41,723 bases of DNA from Brevundimonas sp. (lineage in GTDB: Bacteria; Pseudomonadota; Alphaproteobacteria; Caulobacterales; Caulobacteraceae): contig JAUYAG010000186.1 in the NCBI GenBank assembly GCA_030693575.1, forward strand, positions 1-41,723. Reading direction: 5' to 3'. The notes under the pieces are model-generated. The model was not told where the DNA came from. It did no database searches and saw nothing but the letters and a program-made list of their open reading frames with translations. How positions within the stretch are numbered: position 1 is the first letter of the stretch; each line of letters starts with the position of its first letter. Of this stretch, positions 18,399 through 29,575 are shown one piece after another. The position numbers and the translations under genes were made by a program.

Positions 18399-19865
18399 AT
18401 GACTGCGATGACGGGCTGGCGTTGGCCTGCCTTGGTCCGACGGGACGGTCTCGCCTATCTGGCGGCGCTGGTCGCGCTGATCGCCTGTCTGGCCGCGCGG
18501 GCGGCCGCCGCGCCCCTGCTCGGGGACCGCAGCGGCCTCTGGCTGCTGGTGCCGGCGGTGTTCGTGGGGGCGACCCTGGGCGGGCTCGGCCCCGTCCTGC
18601 TCGTCCTCGTCCTCGGCACCTTGGCGACCGAGGCCATTGCGGGGGCGGCGGTCTTCACCCTCCCGGCCAACATTCTGGCGGTCGCGATATTCCTGGTGTT
18701 CGGCGTCGCCAGCGGACTCGCCGGCGATGGCCTGCGACAGTGGCGCCGCGAGCGGCGCGAAGCGGCCGAGGACATGCGGGCCCTTCTGGACGCCATGCCG
18801 GACGCCATGTTCGTCTTCGACGCGCAGGGCCGGCTGCATTCATTCAGTGCGTCGGCGGTCGCCCTGTTCGGTTGGTCCGAGCAGGAGATCACGGGACGCC
18901 CGGTGTGGGGTCTTTTTCCCGCGACCGCCCGCGACGAGATCCAGACCTGCATGAGGGCCGTCGAAGCTGACGGCGCGGAAGGGTGCTTCGGCGGCCTTCG
19001 CCAGTTGCAGGGGCAGCGGCGCGACGGGAGCCGCTTTCCGATGGAGCTTGCTGTGTCCCGGAGGGGCACGGCCAGTGAGCGGCTGTTCACCGGATTCGCG
19101 CGCGACCTGACCGAACGATTCGAGGAACAGCGAAGATTCCAGGCGCTTGAGGCCGACCTGATGCATCTGGCCCGGCTCAACGCCATGGGCCAGATGGCCA
19201 CGACCCTGGCCCATGAACTGAACCAGCCGCTGGCGGCCGCGACCAATTTCATGGCCGCATCGGAGCGGCTGCTGGACCAACCCTCTCCCGACCTCCCCGT
19301 GGTCACTGACGCCCTTCGCAGCTCCGTCAAGCAGATGAGGCGAGCGGGCGACATTATCCAGCAGATGCGGTCCTTCATCGCCAAACGAGAACCCGCCCGG
19401 ATCCGGGAAGACCTCGCCGAGGTGGTCATTGAAGCGGTCTCCCTGGCCATGGTCGGCGCCGATGGCATCTCCCTGAGCTACGATATCAAGCCGGACCTGG
19501 AGCCTGTTGTCATTGACCGGGTCCAGATCCAGCAGGTGGTGGTGAACCTCGTTCGCAACGCCCGGGAAGCGATGGTCGGGATCGAATGTCCGGCGCTCTC
19601 GATCGGCGTCCGCCGCGTCGGAAACCTGATGGTGGTGTCGGTCGCCGACACCGGCCCGGGGGTCGCGCCGGATATGGTCCCGCGCATCCTGGAGGCCTTC
19701 GTCACCAGCAAGCCCGACGGGTTGGGTGTCGGTCTGTCGATCTCGCGCGGCATCGTCGAATCCCACGGCGGAACCCTCTGGCTGGAGCCGGCAGGCGGGC
19801 CGGGCGCGGTCTTCAGCTTCACAGTGTCGGCGGTCGCCGCGGAGACTTCTGTTGATGCCTCCTGA
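18399..19865 (+). CDS. FixL-like membrane PAS sensor histidine kinase (likely non-heme PAS)
   Basis: Several N-terminal TM segments, PAS LFGWSEQEITGRPVWGLFP...GQRRDGSRFPMELAV...FTGFARDLTERFE, HisKA HLARLNAMGQMATTLAHELNQPLAAATNFM, HATPase. ATG 18399. Confidence 0.9.
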   Translation: MTAMTGWRWPALVRRDGLAYLAALVALIACLAARAAAAPLLGDRSGLWLLVPAVFVGATLGGLGPVLLVLVLGTLATEAIAGAAVFTLPANILAVAIFLVFGVASGLAGDGLRQWRRERREAAEDMRALLDAMPDAMFVFDAQGRLHSFSASAVALFGWSEQEITGRPVWGLFPATARDEIQTCMRAVEADGAEGCFGGLRQLQGQRRDGSRFPMELAVSRRGTASERLFTGFARDLTERFEEQRRFQALEADLMHLARLNAMGQMATTLAHELNQPLAAATNFMAASERLLDQPSPDLPVVTDALRSSVKQMRRAGDIIQQMRSFIAKREPARIREDLAEVVIEAVSLAMVGADGISLSYDIKPDLEPVVIDRVQIQQVVVNLVRNAREAMVGIECPALSIGVRRVGNLMVVSVADTGPGVAPDMVPRILEAFVTSKPDGLGVGLSISRGIVESHGGTLWLEPAGGPGAVFSFTVSAVAAETSVDAS

Positions 19866-20463
19866 GCCTGTGGTTCACGTCATCGACGACGACGAGGCGG
19901 TGCGCCAGTCGTTGGCCCTGCTGCTCACCAGCGCCGGGCTCCGGGCGCAGACCTATGACGGCCCCCGCGACTTTCTGGCGGCCCTGCCGGCCATGGCCCC
20001 GGGCTGCATTATCACCGACATGCGGATGCCGGGCATGAGCGGGCTGGAGCTCATGGTTCATCTCGGGACCCTGGGCAGCACCCGGCCGGTCATCCTGATC
20101 ACGGGTCACGCCGACGTGGCCCTGGCGGTCGAGGCCATGAAGCGGGGGGCGGTGGATTTCCTTGAGAAGCCGTTCGATGACGCCGCCCTGATCGCTGCCG
20201 TCCGCAAGGCCGTTCACGTCGGACCGGTCGATGTCGCGCAGGACGCCGACGCGAGGACGGCCAGGGCGGCCGTCTCGACGCTTTCGGCGCGCGAGAAGGA
20301 TGTTGTTCGCGGGCTTGTGGACGGCAAGACCAACAAGATGATCGCGCGCGATCTCGGCATCAGCGCCCGCACGGTCGAGGAATATCGCGCCACGGCCAAA
20401 AGCAAGCTGGGCGTCCGCACGCTTCCGGCCCTTGTGCGGATCGCCCTGCGGGCAGGCTTCTGA
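19855..20463 (+). CDS. FixJ-like response regulator (REC + LuxR-type HTH)
   Basis: VVHVIDDDEAVRQSLALLL...CIITDMRMPGMSGLEL...VDFLEKPFDD; HTH LSAREKDVVRGLVDGKTNKMIARDLGISARTVEEYRA. Overlaps the kinase stop by 11 nt. Confidence 0.94.
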   Translation: MPPEPVVHVIDDDEAVRQSLALLLTSAGLRAQTYDGPRDFLAALPAMAPGCIITDMRMPGMSGLELMVHLGTLGSTRPVILITGHADVALAVEAMKRGAVDFLEKPFDDAALIAAVRKAVHVGPVDVAQDADARTARAAVSTLSAREKDVVRGLVDGKTNKMIARDLGISARTVEEYRATAKSKLGVRTLPALVRIALRAGF

Positions 20464-20493
20464 ACCTGGCGTCGCCATTCATGGATGTGGAGC

Positions 20494-20519
20494 CCACCCC
20501 GGTATCCACCGGGGGGTGG
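20494..20519 (+). terminator. Probable hairpin terminator after fixJ-like gene
   Basis: CCACCCCGGT-ATCC-ACCGGGGGGTGG imperfect inverted repeat (2-nt bulge), no strong T tract. Confidence 0.4.
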
Positions 20520-20582
20520 CGGGATTCACGAATCGCCTAAGACACAAAGTCGTAATTCCCTCAGTAAGTGGAGTGGCTTGCG

Positions 20583-20906
20583 ATGTCCTACAGCGTGCCT
20601 ACCGGCGGACAGATTCGGGCCGCGCGCGCGCTGTGCCGGGTCGAGCAGGCGGAACTCGCCCAGGCCGCGAATCTCAGTGTCCAGACCATCAAACGCCTCG
20701 AGAGCTTCCAGGGGCCGGTGGACGCGACCACCCGCACTGTCAGCGCCCTGACGACGGCCTTCCATGCGTTTGGCGTCGTCTTCGACCTCGACGTCGGCGC
20801 GGGGCCGGGCCTGAGGCTCCTGGACCATCGGCTCGGTCGAGTGGATGAACCGGACTCCGGGAGAAGCCACCGTGGGCGGGGCGCTGACAGGTCACGCGAC
20901 TCATAG
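20583..20906 (+). CDS. Small XRE-family HTH transcriptional regulator
   Basis: GQIRAARALCRVEQAELAQAANLSVQTIKRLES helix-turn-helix; ATG 20583. Confidence 0.75.
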   Translation: MSYSVPTGGQIRAARALCRVEQAELAQAANLSVQTIKRLESFQGPVDATTRTVSALTTAFHAFGVVFDLDVGAGPGLRLLDHRLGRVDEPDSGRSHRGRGADRSRDS

Positions 20907-20924
20907 TCGAAGGTCGCCCCGCCC
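20874..20924. terminator. Long-loop GC-rich inverted repeat at end of the XRE gene / before phoH end
   Basis: Perfect 10-bp arms GGGCGGGGCG (20874-20883) and CGCCCCGCCC (20915-20924). Confidence 0.35.
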
Positions 20925-20993
20925 TGCCTCAGGTCAGGCAAACGCAGCCGCCCACGCAGAGGCCGTCCAGCGGAGACGAATGCGCGCTTGCGG

Positions 20994-21992
20994 CTATGCG
21001 GCGGCGCGGAGTTCGGGATCGTCCTCGCTTGAGTAGATCGCTTCGATCTTGGCGACAGTGGCGTTTCGGATGATCTGGTGGTTCTGGAACTGGTGAACCA
21101 GTGCAATGTCGGTCCCGGCGATGTGCTTGAGGATGTGGGGAAGGCCTGATGGTTCGTCCCCGCTCAGGGCGACCTGGGCAGGATCGCCGGTTACGACCAT
21201 GCGTGAGCCCCGCCCCAGCCGCGTCAGGGCCATGCGCATCATCTTCTTGCCCATGTTCTGCGCCTCATCGACGAGGATGAAACACTCGTTGAAGCTGCGT
21301 CCTCGCATCCGACCGAGCGGGGTTATTTCGAGAAGGCCGTGCTCGATCAGACGCTTGGTTTCATCCCGACCGATCAGTTCCCGAAGTTCATCTTCAATCG
21401 GCGTGAGTTGCTCGTCGTAGACGGTTTCCGCACGCAGGGCCGCCGTCATGATATCGCCCTCCAGCATGCCCCGCGGGCGGGTGACGACCATGCTCTTGAA
21501 ATGCTTGTCGGCAATCAGATTAAGGCCGGCGGCAATGGCCAGATGAGTTTTCCCCGTGCCGGTGGGGCCGATCCCGAAGATCAGGGGCCGGTCAGAAAAC
21601 AGCATCGCATTCATGAACGCGACCTGGCTGAGGGACATCGGGCGCACAGCCGAATGGATGCCGTTCAGGCGGAAGGCCAGTTCGTGTTTGAGCGCGTCCT
21701 GTACTGCGGAGACGGCCACCGAATTGACCATTGGCTCATTGATGGCATGGCCGGCCTTTGTTGCCTCTGTAATCCGCCGCATCATTTCGGCGACAAGCGA
21801 TACAGCGATCTCGTCACCAGTCAGGCGTACGCCGCCTGGCACAGGCGAGATGGCAACGCGAAACGGCTTTACAGCGCGTTGGATGTTGTGTCCGGCGGCG
21901 TCGGTACCGGCAAACAGGATTTGGGCGCTCTGGGCGGCCAACTCGATATCCTGCGTGACCGTCCCCTGGTTTGAGCACGGAACCGAATTCAC
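20994..21992 (-). CDS. PhoH-family ATPase
   Basis: GIGPTGTGKTHLAIAAGLNLI Walker A, VVTRPRG, ECFILVDEAQNMGKKMMRMALTRLGRGSRMVVTGDPAQVAL. Confidence 0.93.
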   Translation of the reverse strand: MNSVPCSNQGTVTQDIELAAQSAQILFAGTDAAGHNIQRAVKPFRVAISPVPGGVRLTGDEIAVSLVAEMMRRITEATKAGHAINEPMVNSVAVSAVQDALKHELAFRLNGIHSAVRPMSLSQVAFMNAMLFSDRPLIFGIGPTGTGKTHLAIAAGLNLIADKHFKSMVVTRPRGMLEGDIMTAALRAETVYDEQLTPIEDELRELIGRDETKRLIEHGLLEITPLGRMRGRSFNECFILVDEAQNMGKKMMRMALTRLGRGSRMVVTGDPAQVALSGDEPSGLPHILKHIAGTDIALVHQFQNHQIIRNATVAKIEAIYSSEDDPELRAAA

Positions 21993-22522
21993 CGCGAAAC
22001 TCCATCAAGGCGGGACCGGGTTTCCTTGGCGCAAGAACGCAGTCTCGCGTCGCTCCCCCGGAACTGCCGACAAGCTTTGCAGGAAAGGCTTCAACAGAGA
22101 TTTAACCGGGAATTTCAGGCTAGGACGACGCCTCTGGCTCCGGGGGCCTCCAGAGAAGGGGGGGTGGATACAGTGCGGATAGCGCCGGCCCGCAGCCTGA
22201 AGCATCCGTTTGTCAGCGGAACAGCGGCATGTATCAGACGGGCAGGTCCGCTTTGGGTCGGGATCGGCCAGAGGCATCGGACCGAGAAGCGCACCTTCCC
22301 AGGCTCAGGCGGCATGGCTGAATGTCGTGTTTCCGGCGCTCGGCAAATGACCGCTTCTGTCGCCAAGCGGACGATGCGAGTGCTCCCGCAACGCCAAGGT
22401 GGGGTCCACGGCGAAATTGCGCTCGGTTTCCCAAATCTCCAGGGAGAAGTTGGGACTGTGGCCGGTGCAGTCGCAGCTTCATCACCCCGAAAAGGGTGTA
22501 CGGCTTCCTGCGAGCTGCGTGA

Positions 22523-22563
22523 GACCTGGAGTTCGGCCTGGAGGCCGATTCTGTCTCCAGGTC
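22523..22563. repeat. Nested inverted repeat 11 nt downstream of tRNA-Arg (probable terminator/structured element)
   Basis: Outer perfect arms GACCTGGAG / CTCCAGGTC (22523-22531, 22555-22563); inner CGGCC-TGGA-GGCCG (22534-22547). Confidence 0.55.
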
Positions 22564-22573
22564 ATTGAGAAAA

Positions 22574-22650
22574 TGGCGCGCCCGGAACGATTCGAACGTC
22601 CGACCCTCAGATTCGTAGTCTGATGCTCTATCCAGCTGAGCTACGGGCGC
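22574..22650 (-). tRNA. tRNA-Arg (anticodon ACG), CCA encoded
   Basis: Reverse complement GCGCCCGTAGCTCAGCTGGATAGAGCATCAGACTACGAATCTGAGGGTCGGACGTTCGAATCGTTCCGGGCGCGCCA folds as a cloverleaf; anticodon loop CTACGAA. Confidence 0.96.
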
Positions 22651-22838
22651 GCTTGGCCGCGAACGGCGAGGGCGGGTATCTAGCGGAGGCCGGGGCAGGG
22701 GGCAAGGGCTGTCCGGCGGGTTTTCGGTGATCCTTTCTGTTCGGCCATGGAAGGCGGTGGGGAGCGGGGGGTTTCGTTCGCGTGGACGGCGGGCCAAGGT
22801 GCGGCGCCTTCCCGCTTTCGCCTTCCAGTGAGTCCGCC

Positions 22839-24662
<1,824 letters not shown>

Positions 24663-24723
24663 GCTTAGGGGGCCTCGAGATCAGCCGCAGTCTGGCTCTT
24701 CCCTGCTGCCTGCTGCCTGATCC

Positions 24724-25608
24724 CTACTCAGGCTTGATCGACAGCTGGAACGCAATCACGCCTTCGGACACGTCGGTGTCGACGCCCTCGCCGGCGCGCA
24801 GGCCCTCGACGCCGATCTCGCGATAGATGAGGCCGATCGAGCTCTGGACGGGCCCCCGCCGCATGGCCACGCCGAGCGAGGCGTCGCCCATGAAGGCGCC
24901 CGCGTCATGGCTGACGCCCGAGCGGGCGAATTCGCCGTCGCGATTGCGGGCCCAGTTGTAGCCGACGGCCCGGCCCGAGCCGGCCGCATACAGATACCAG
25001 CGCGGCCGCTGGCCGAAGGCCTCTTCGCCCTCGGGCACCAGCCGGTCGAGGTCGGGGCCGATGCGCAGGGTCGCTCCGGCCTCGGTCGAGCCGCCGCGCG
25101 AGCCGACGCCCACGCCGACATGGGGGGTCAGGGCGACATCGAGCCCCGACGCGGTCCGGCCCAGGATCTCGGTCCAGCCGCGGGTGTAGGTCAGGTCGTA
25201 GTGCTCGGCCTCATAGGCTGCGGGGTCCAGCGGTCCGGGCGGCAGGGGCGATCCATCGACCCGGCGCACGGGACCCTCGGTGCGCAGCCGCAGCCGGTCG
25301 TCAAAGGCGCTGGTCTCGAACCAGACGTCCCGGCTGGAGGCGACCCAGGGCGAGGTCCGGTCGCGCGAGGGCGGGGCATAGCCGCTCCAGCCCTCTTCGG
25401 GGCCGAAGGCCGGGCGGTCCGCCTCGGCGAAGCGATCCTCGCGGTCGATCCGCATCAGCAGGTCCGAGACCGTGGCGGCGGGTTCGCGCGCGACGACCCA
25501 GGGATTGGACAGGGCGACCTGGGTCCCGGGCGGGGATTCGGCGGCGAGCGCCGGGGCCGCACAGGCCACAGTCGCCAACACTCCGCACGCAACAACCGTC
25601 ATACGCAT
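24724..25608 (-). CDS. LpxR-like (lipid A 3'-O-deacylase family) outer-membrane protein
   Basis: Signal peptide MRMTVVACGVLATVACAAPALA; beta-barrel-like C-term with GWTEILGRTASGLDVALTPHVGVGVG...WYLYAAGSGRAVGYNWARN. Start at ATG 25608. Confidence 0.6.
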   Translation of the reverse strand: MRMTVVACGVLATVACAAPALAAESPPGTQVALSNPWVVAREPAATVSDLLMRIDREDRFAEADRPAFGPEEGWSGYAPPSRDRTSPWVASSRDVWFETSAFDDRLRLRTEGPVRRVDGSPLPPGPLDPAAYEAEHYDLTYTRGWTEILGRTASGLDVALTPHVGVGVGSRGGSTEAGATLRIGPDLDRLVPEGEEAFGQRPRWYLYAAGSGRAVGYNWARNRDGEFARSGVSHDAGAFMGDASLGVAMRRGPVQSSIGLIYREIGVEGLRAGEGVDTDVSEGVIAFQLSIKPE

Positions 25609-25747
25609 CAACGGCCCTCCCGACCCGTTAACGAATGCAACCCTGCACGATGCAGGTCGCCTCGCCAACAGACTTTTGCTCTCGCCGACCAACGTCAGCC
25701 GCAGAGCGAGGTTCCGGCGTCACAGCGTCGGCGGTGCTCCGGACGCC

Positions 25748-27631
25748 CTATTGGCAGGCCAGGCACTCGTCATAGTCGGTGGGAGCGGCGCTGAAGAGGT
25801 CCGGCTGGTTGGGATCGACTTCTTCCTCGACCTTGTCCTCGGCACCCGCGAAAGCGGCCCGCTGAACCGACTTCGAGCGCAGATAGTAGAGCGATTTCAC
25901 GCCCTTCTCCCAGGCCGACCAGTGCAGCATGTGCAGGTCCCATTTGTTCACATCACCCGGGATGAACAGGTTGATCGACTGGGCCTGGCAGATTTCCGCG
26001 GCGCGGTCGGCCGACAGTTCGACGACCCAGCGCTGGTCGAGTTCGAAGGCGGTCTTGAAGATCCCCTTTTCGTCGTCGCTCAGCTGTTCGAGATGCTGGA
26101 CCGACCCCTCGTGTTCGAGGATCGAGTTCCACACCGCCTCGGTGTCGATGCCCTTTTCGCCCAGGATCCGCTCCAGATAGGGGTTCTTGACCGCGAACGA
26201 GCCCGACAGGGTCTTGTGCGTATAGATGTTGGCCGGGATCGGCTCGATGCCGGCCGAGGTGCCGCCGCAGATGATCGAGATCGAGGCAGTCGGGGCGATG
26301 GCCAGCTTGTGCGAGAACCGCTCCATGACGCCGCGCTCGGCGGCGTCCTCGCAGGCGCCCTTCTCTTCCGCCAGGATACGGCTGGCCTTGTCGGCCTCGC
26401 GGCGCAGATGTTTGAACAGCCGCATGTTCCACGACTTGGCCATGGCGGATTCAAAGGCCACGCCCTGCTGCTGCAGGAAGGAGTGGAAGCCCATCAGGCC
26501 GAGGCCGACCGAGCGTTCGCGCTTGGCCGAATAGACGGCGGCGGCCATGGCCGGCGGGGCGCGGCGGATGAAGTCCTCGAGCACATTGTCGAGGAAACGC
26601 ATGACGTCCTCGACGAATTTCGGCTCCTCGCGCCACTCCAGGAACATCTCGGCATTGACCGAGGACAGGCAGCAGACGGCGGTGCGGTCGACGCCGAGGT
26701 GGTCGCGGCCGGTGTGCAGCATGATCTCGGCGCACAGGTTGGACTGTTTGACCGACAGGCCCAGCTCGCGCTGGTGCGGGGCCATCTGGCGGTTCACCGT
26801 GTCGGAGAAGATCAGATAGGGCTCGCCGGTCTGCAGGCGGATCTCGAGGATCTTCTGCCACAGGGTGCGGGCGTCGACGGTCTTCACGACCGCCTGGTCC
26901 TTGGGCGACAGCAGGTCGAACGTGCGTCCGTCGCGCACGGCCTCCATGAAGGCGTCCGAGATGTTGATGCCGTGGTGCAGGTTCAGGGACTTGCGGTTGA
27001 AGTCGCCCGAGGGTTTGCGGATCTCGAGGAACTCCTCGATCTCCGGGTGGTGGACGTCCAGATAGACGGCGGCCGAGCCGCGGCGCAGCGAACCCTGGCT
27101 GATCGCCAGCGTCAGGGAGTCCATCACGCGGATGAAGGGGATGATGCCCGAGGTCTGGCCGGCGCCCTTGACCTTCTCGCCGATCGACCGGACGCCGCCC
27201 CAGTAGGTGCCGATGCCGCCGCCGTTCGAGGCGAGGGCGACGTTCTCGTTCCACACCGACTGGATGCCGTCGAGGCTGTCGGCCACGGCGTTCAGGAAGC
27301 AGCTGATCGGCAGGCCGCGATCGGCGCCGCCGTTCGACAGCACCGGCGTCGAGGGCATGAACCACAGCTTCGACATATAGTCATAGACGCGCTGGGCGTG
27401 CTCGTGGTCGTCGGCATAGGCCGTGGCGACGCGGGCGAACATGTCCTGATAGCTCTCGCCGGGCAGCAGATAGCGATCTTCCAGCGTCTTCTTGCCGAAG
27501 TCGGTCAGCAGGTCGTCACGGGTCCGGTCGAGCTGGAGGGAGCGCACCACGGACAGATGGGGACGCGCAGCCACATCGCTGTCTGCAACCGACGGAAATT
27601 CCATCGTCTTCAACGCTTCACCGCCTGCCAT
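25748..27631 (-). CDS. nrdA: Ribonucleoside-diphosphate reductase, large (alpha) subunit, class I
   Basis: MPSTPVLSNGG, ISCFLNAVADSLDGI, NGGGIGTYWGGVRSIG, NLCAEIMLH, PTASISIICGGTSAGIEP, redox-type C-terminal CLACQ. Confidence 0.95.
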   Translation of the reverse strand: MAGGEALKTMEFPSVADSDVAARPHLSVVRSLQLDRTRDDLLTDFGKKTLEDRYLLPGESYQDMFARVATAYADDHEHAQRVYDYMSKLWFMPSTPVLSNGGADRGLPISCFLNAVADSLDGIQSVWNENVALASNGGGIGTYWGGVRSIGEKVKGAGQTSGIIPFIRVMDSLTLAISQGSLRRGSAAVYLDVHHPEIEEFLEIRKPSGDFNRKSLNLHHGINISDAFMEAVRDGRTFDLLSPKDQAVVKTVDARTLWQKILEIRLQTGEPYLIFSDTVNRQMAPHQRELGLSVKQSNLCAEIMLHTGRDHLGVDRTAVCCLSSVNAEMFLEWREEPKFVEDVMRFLDNVLEDFIRRAPPAMAAAVYSAKRERSVGLGLMGFHSFLQQQGVAFESAMAKSWNMRLFKHLRREADKASRILAEEKGACEDAAERGVMERFSHKLAIAPTASISIICGGTSAGIEPIPANIYTHKTLSGSFAVKNPYLERILGEKGIDTEAVWNSILEHEGSVQHLEQLSDDEKGIFKTAFELDQRWVVELSADRAAEICQAQSINLFIPGDVNKWDLHMLHWSAWEKGVKSLYYLRSKSVQRAAFAGAEDKVEEEVDPNQPDLFSAAPTDYDECLACQ

Positions 27632-27655
27632 GATCCGCCCCGAGTGCTTGTCGAT

Positions 27656-27702
27656 ACGCCAGATGTTGTGTGGTCAACATCATTACAGCGCTAAATGTGG
27701 TT
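27656..27702. promoter_or_regulatory. Candidate pair of NrdR-like boxes upstream of nrdA
   Basis: ACGCCAGATGTTGTGT (27656-27671) resembles acaCwATATaTwGtGT; a weaker match lies ~32 bp away around CTAAATGTGG. Confidence 0.3.
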
Positions 27703-27928
27703 CATGATTGGTTACTGGCCAAGCCCTCAAATTTTGAATGAGGGGCAACTTCATGGATGACATTTTCGTATCAGCCCTCGGTGTGAGTGATTCGATCTAG
27801 CCACAAACCTGCCGGATTCAGCCACCGTGGGGATTGCCGCCCCGACCAGCTTCCTGTGTGTGGTCCGACAGGATTGTGGAAATAAATTTGCGGTGGGAAC
27901 GTCCCACAAGCGTGACCGTTTGCGACCG

Positions 27929-28711
27929 ATGACTTCATCCCGGATTGTCCCCTTTGCTCGTCGGCTGTGGCGTATCGCCCGGACCGAAATCGTCGCGCTT
28001 GCCGCCCTGTTGATTGTGGCGGGAGGCATCATGACCTTTGTCGAACTGGCCGACGACATGACCGAGGCCGACGGCCGGGCGTTCGACGAGGCGGTTCTGC
28101 AGGCGATGCGACCCGGCGGCTCCGCGGACGGCTGGGGGCCGCCCTGGCTTGAAACCGCGGCGCTCGACCTGACCTCCCTGGGCGGGATCGCCGTCCTCGG
28201 CCTGTTCGCCGTGATCGTGGTGGTGTTCCTGATCCTGCAGCGCAAGCGGCTGTCGGCCCTGCTGCTGGTGCTGGGCCTCGCCGGCGGCGTGGCGATGAGC
28301 GAAGGCCTGAAGGCGCTGTTTGAGCGCGACCGGCCGCCGGAAGCCTTCCGGGCCGTGGAGACCATCAACGCCAGCTTCCCCTCGGGTCACGCCCTGCTGT
28401 CGGCGGTCTTCTATCTCAGCATCGGCGTCATGCTGACGCGGGCGTTCCCGCGGCGGCGGTTCAAGGCCTATGTGCTGGGCGTCGCCCTGCTGCTGACCCT
28501 GATCGTCGGCCTGACCCGGGTCTATCTGGCGGCGCACTGGGCCACGGACGTGCTGGCCGGCTGGAGCGTCGGGGCGGCCTGGGCCATGGCGCTGTGGCTG
28601 GTCGCCTATGCGGTGCAGCGCAGACAGGCGGTCCACACGGGCGGCCCGCACGACGAGACCTTGCCGGACGAGCTGATCGCCGATAGAGACCCGCCCGTCA
28701 TCGGGGAGTAG
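27929..28711 (+). CDS. PAP2-family phosphatase, membrane
   Basis: KALFERDRPPEAF, ASFPSGHALLSAVFY, RVYLAAHWATDVLAGW (PAP2 motifs C1-C3), multiple TM. ATG 27929. Confidence 0.93.
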   Translation: MTSSRIVPFARRLWRIARTEIVALAALLIVAGGIMTFVELADDMTEADGRAFDEAVLQAMRPGGSADGWGPPWLETAALDLTSLGGIAVLGLFAVIVVVFLILQRKRLSALLLVLGLAGGVAMSEGLKALFERDRPPEAFRAVETINASFPSGHALLSAVFYLSIGVMLTRAFPRRRFKAYVLGVALLLTLIVGLTRVYLAAHWATDVLAGWSVGAAWAMALWLVAYAVQRRQAVHTGGPHDETLPDELIADRDPPVIGE

Positions 28712-28977
28712 CCGCCCGCATCTCTCAGCGGGGTTCGCGTCAACACACTTCCTCTCGCCCGGAGAGGATGGCGCGGAAAGTTTCTTGTGGCCCTATGCCA
28801 CGCACGCGGTGCGCGGCGACTTGAGGGCGAGGTCCTCAAGCAGCGAGCGCCCGCGGCGCGAGCGATAGGACCCCAGGACATCACGGCAAGACCGCTGGCT
28901 TCGCAGGGTGCTTCCACGCGGGGGCCGGCTGCGGATGCCACTGGTCTGTCCGCCGAACCCCCGCGAACGATGATGTC

Positions 28978-29541
28978 TTGGAAGCCTTCCTTATCTCGAC
29001 CGGCCTCGTCTCCATTGCGGAGATAGGCGACAAGACCATGCTGCTGGCGATCATGCTGGCGGCGGCCTGGCGACGACCCCTGCCGATCCTGCTGGGCATA
29101 CTGGTCGCGACTCTCGCCAACCACGCCTTCGCCGCCCTGGCCGGCTCGTTGCTGGCGCGTTTCATGGACGGCGACTGGGTGCGCTGGGTCGTCGGCATCG
29201 CCTTCCTCGGCTTTGCGGCCTGGGCCCTGATCCCGGACCGGTTCGACGAGACGCCCGACAAGACCGAAAAGACCTTCGCCGGCGTCTTCTGGACCACGAC
29301 CGCCGCCTTCTTCGTGATCGAGATGGGCGACAAGACCCAGGTCGCGACCGCCATGCTGGCCGCGCAGTTCCAGAACCTGCCGCTTGTCGTGGCCGGCTCG
29401 ACGCTGGGCATGATGCTGGTCAACGGCCCGGCCGTCCTGCTGGGCGAGACGGCGGCGAAACGGCTGCCCCTGGGCTGGATCCGGATGGCGGCGGCGGCCG
29501 GTTTCGCCGCAACCGGGGTTTGGGTCCTGCTCGCGGGCTGA
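28978..29541 (+). CDS. TMEM165/GDT1 (UPF0016) family cation (Mn2+/Ca2+) exporter
   Basis: Two ExGDK[TS] motifs: SIAEIGDKTMLLAIMLA and VIEMGDKTQVATAMLA; TTG start. Confidence 0.92.
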   Translation: MEAFLISTGLVSIAEIGDKTMLLAIMLAAAWRRPLPILLGILVATLANHAFAALAGSLLARFMDGDWVRWVVGIAFLGFAAWALIPDRFDETPDKTEKTFAGVFWTTTAAFFVIEMGDKTQVATAMLAAQFQNLPLVVAGSTLGMMLVNGPAVLLGETAAKRLPLGWIRMAAAAGFAATGVWVLLAG

Positions 29542-29575
29542 TAGAACCCGGCCCTGCCTGAAAGTCCTGAATCGT

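Noticed and set aside
22026-22568. 180-aa ORF between phoH and tRNA-Arg
   Set aside because: Low-complexity composition, no motif, competing overlapping ORFs on both strands; not supportable as a gene.
25472-27694. 740-aa plus-strand ORF opposite nrdA
   Set aside because: Antisense shadow of a high-GC gene; the nrdA strand carries clear RNR motifs, while this frame reads as repetitive Gly/Arg/Asp/His-rich sequence.
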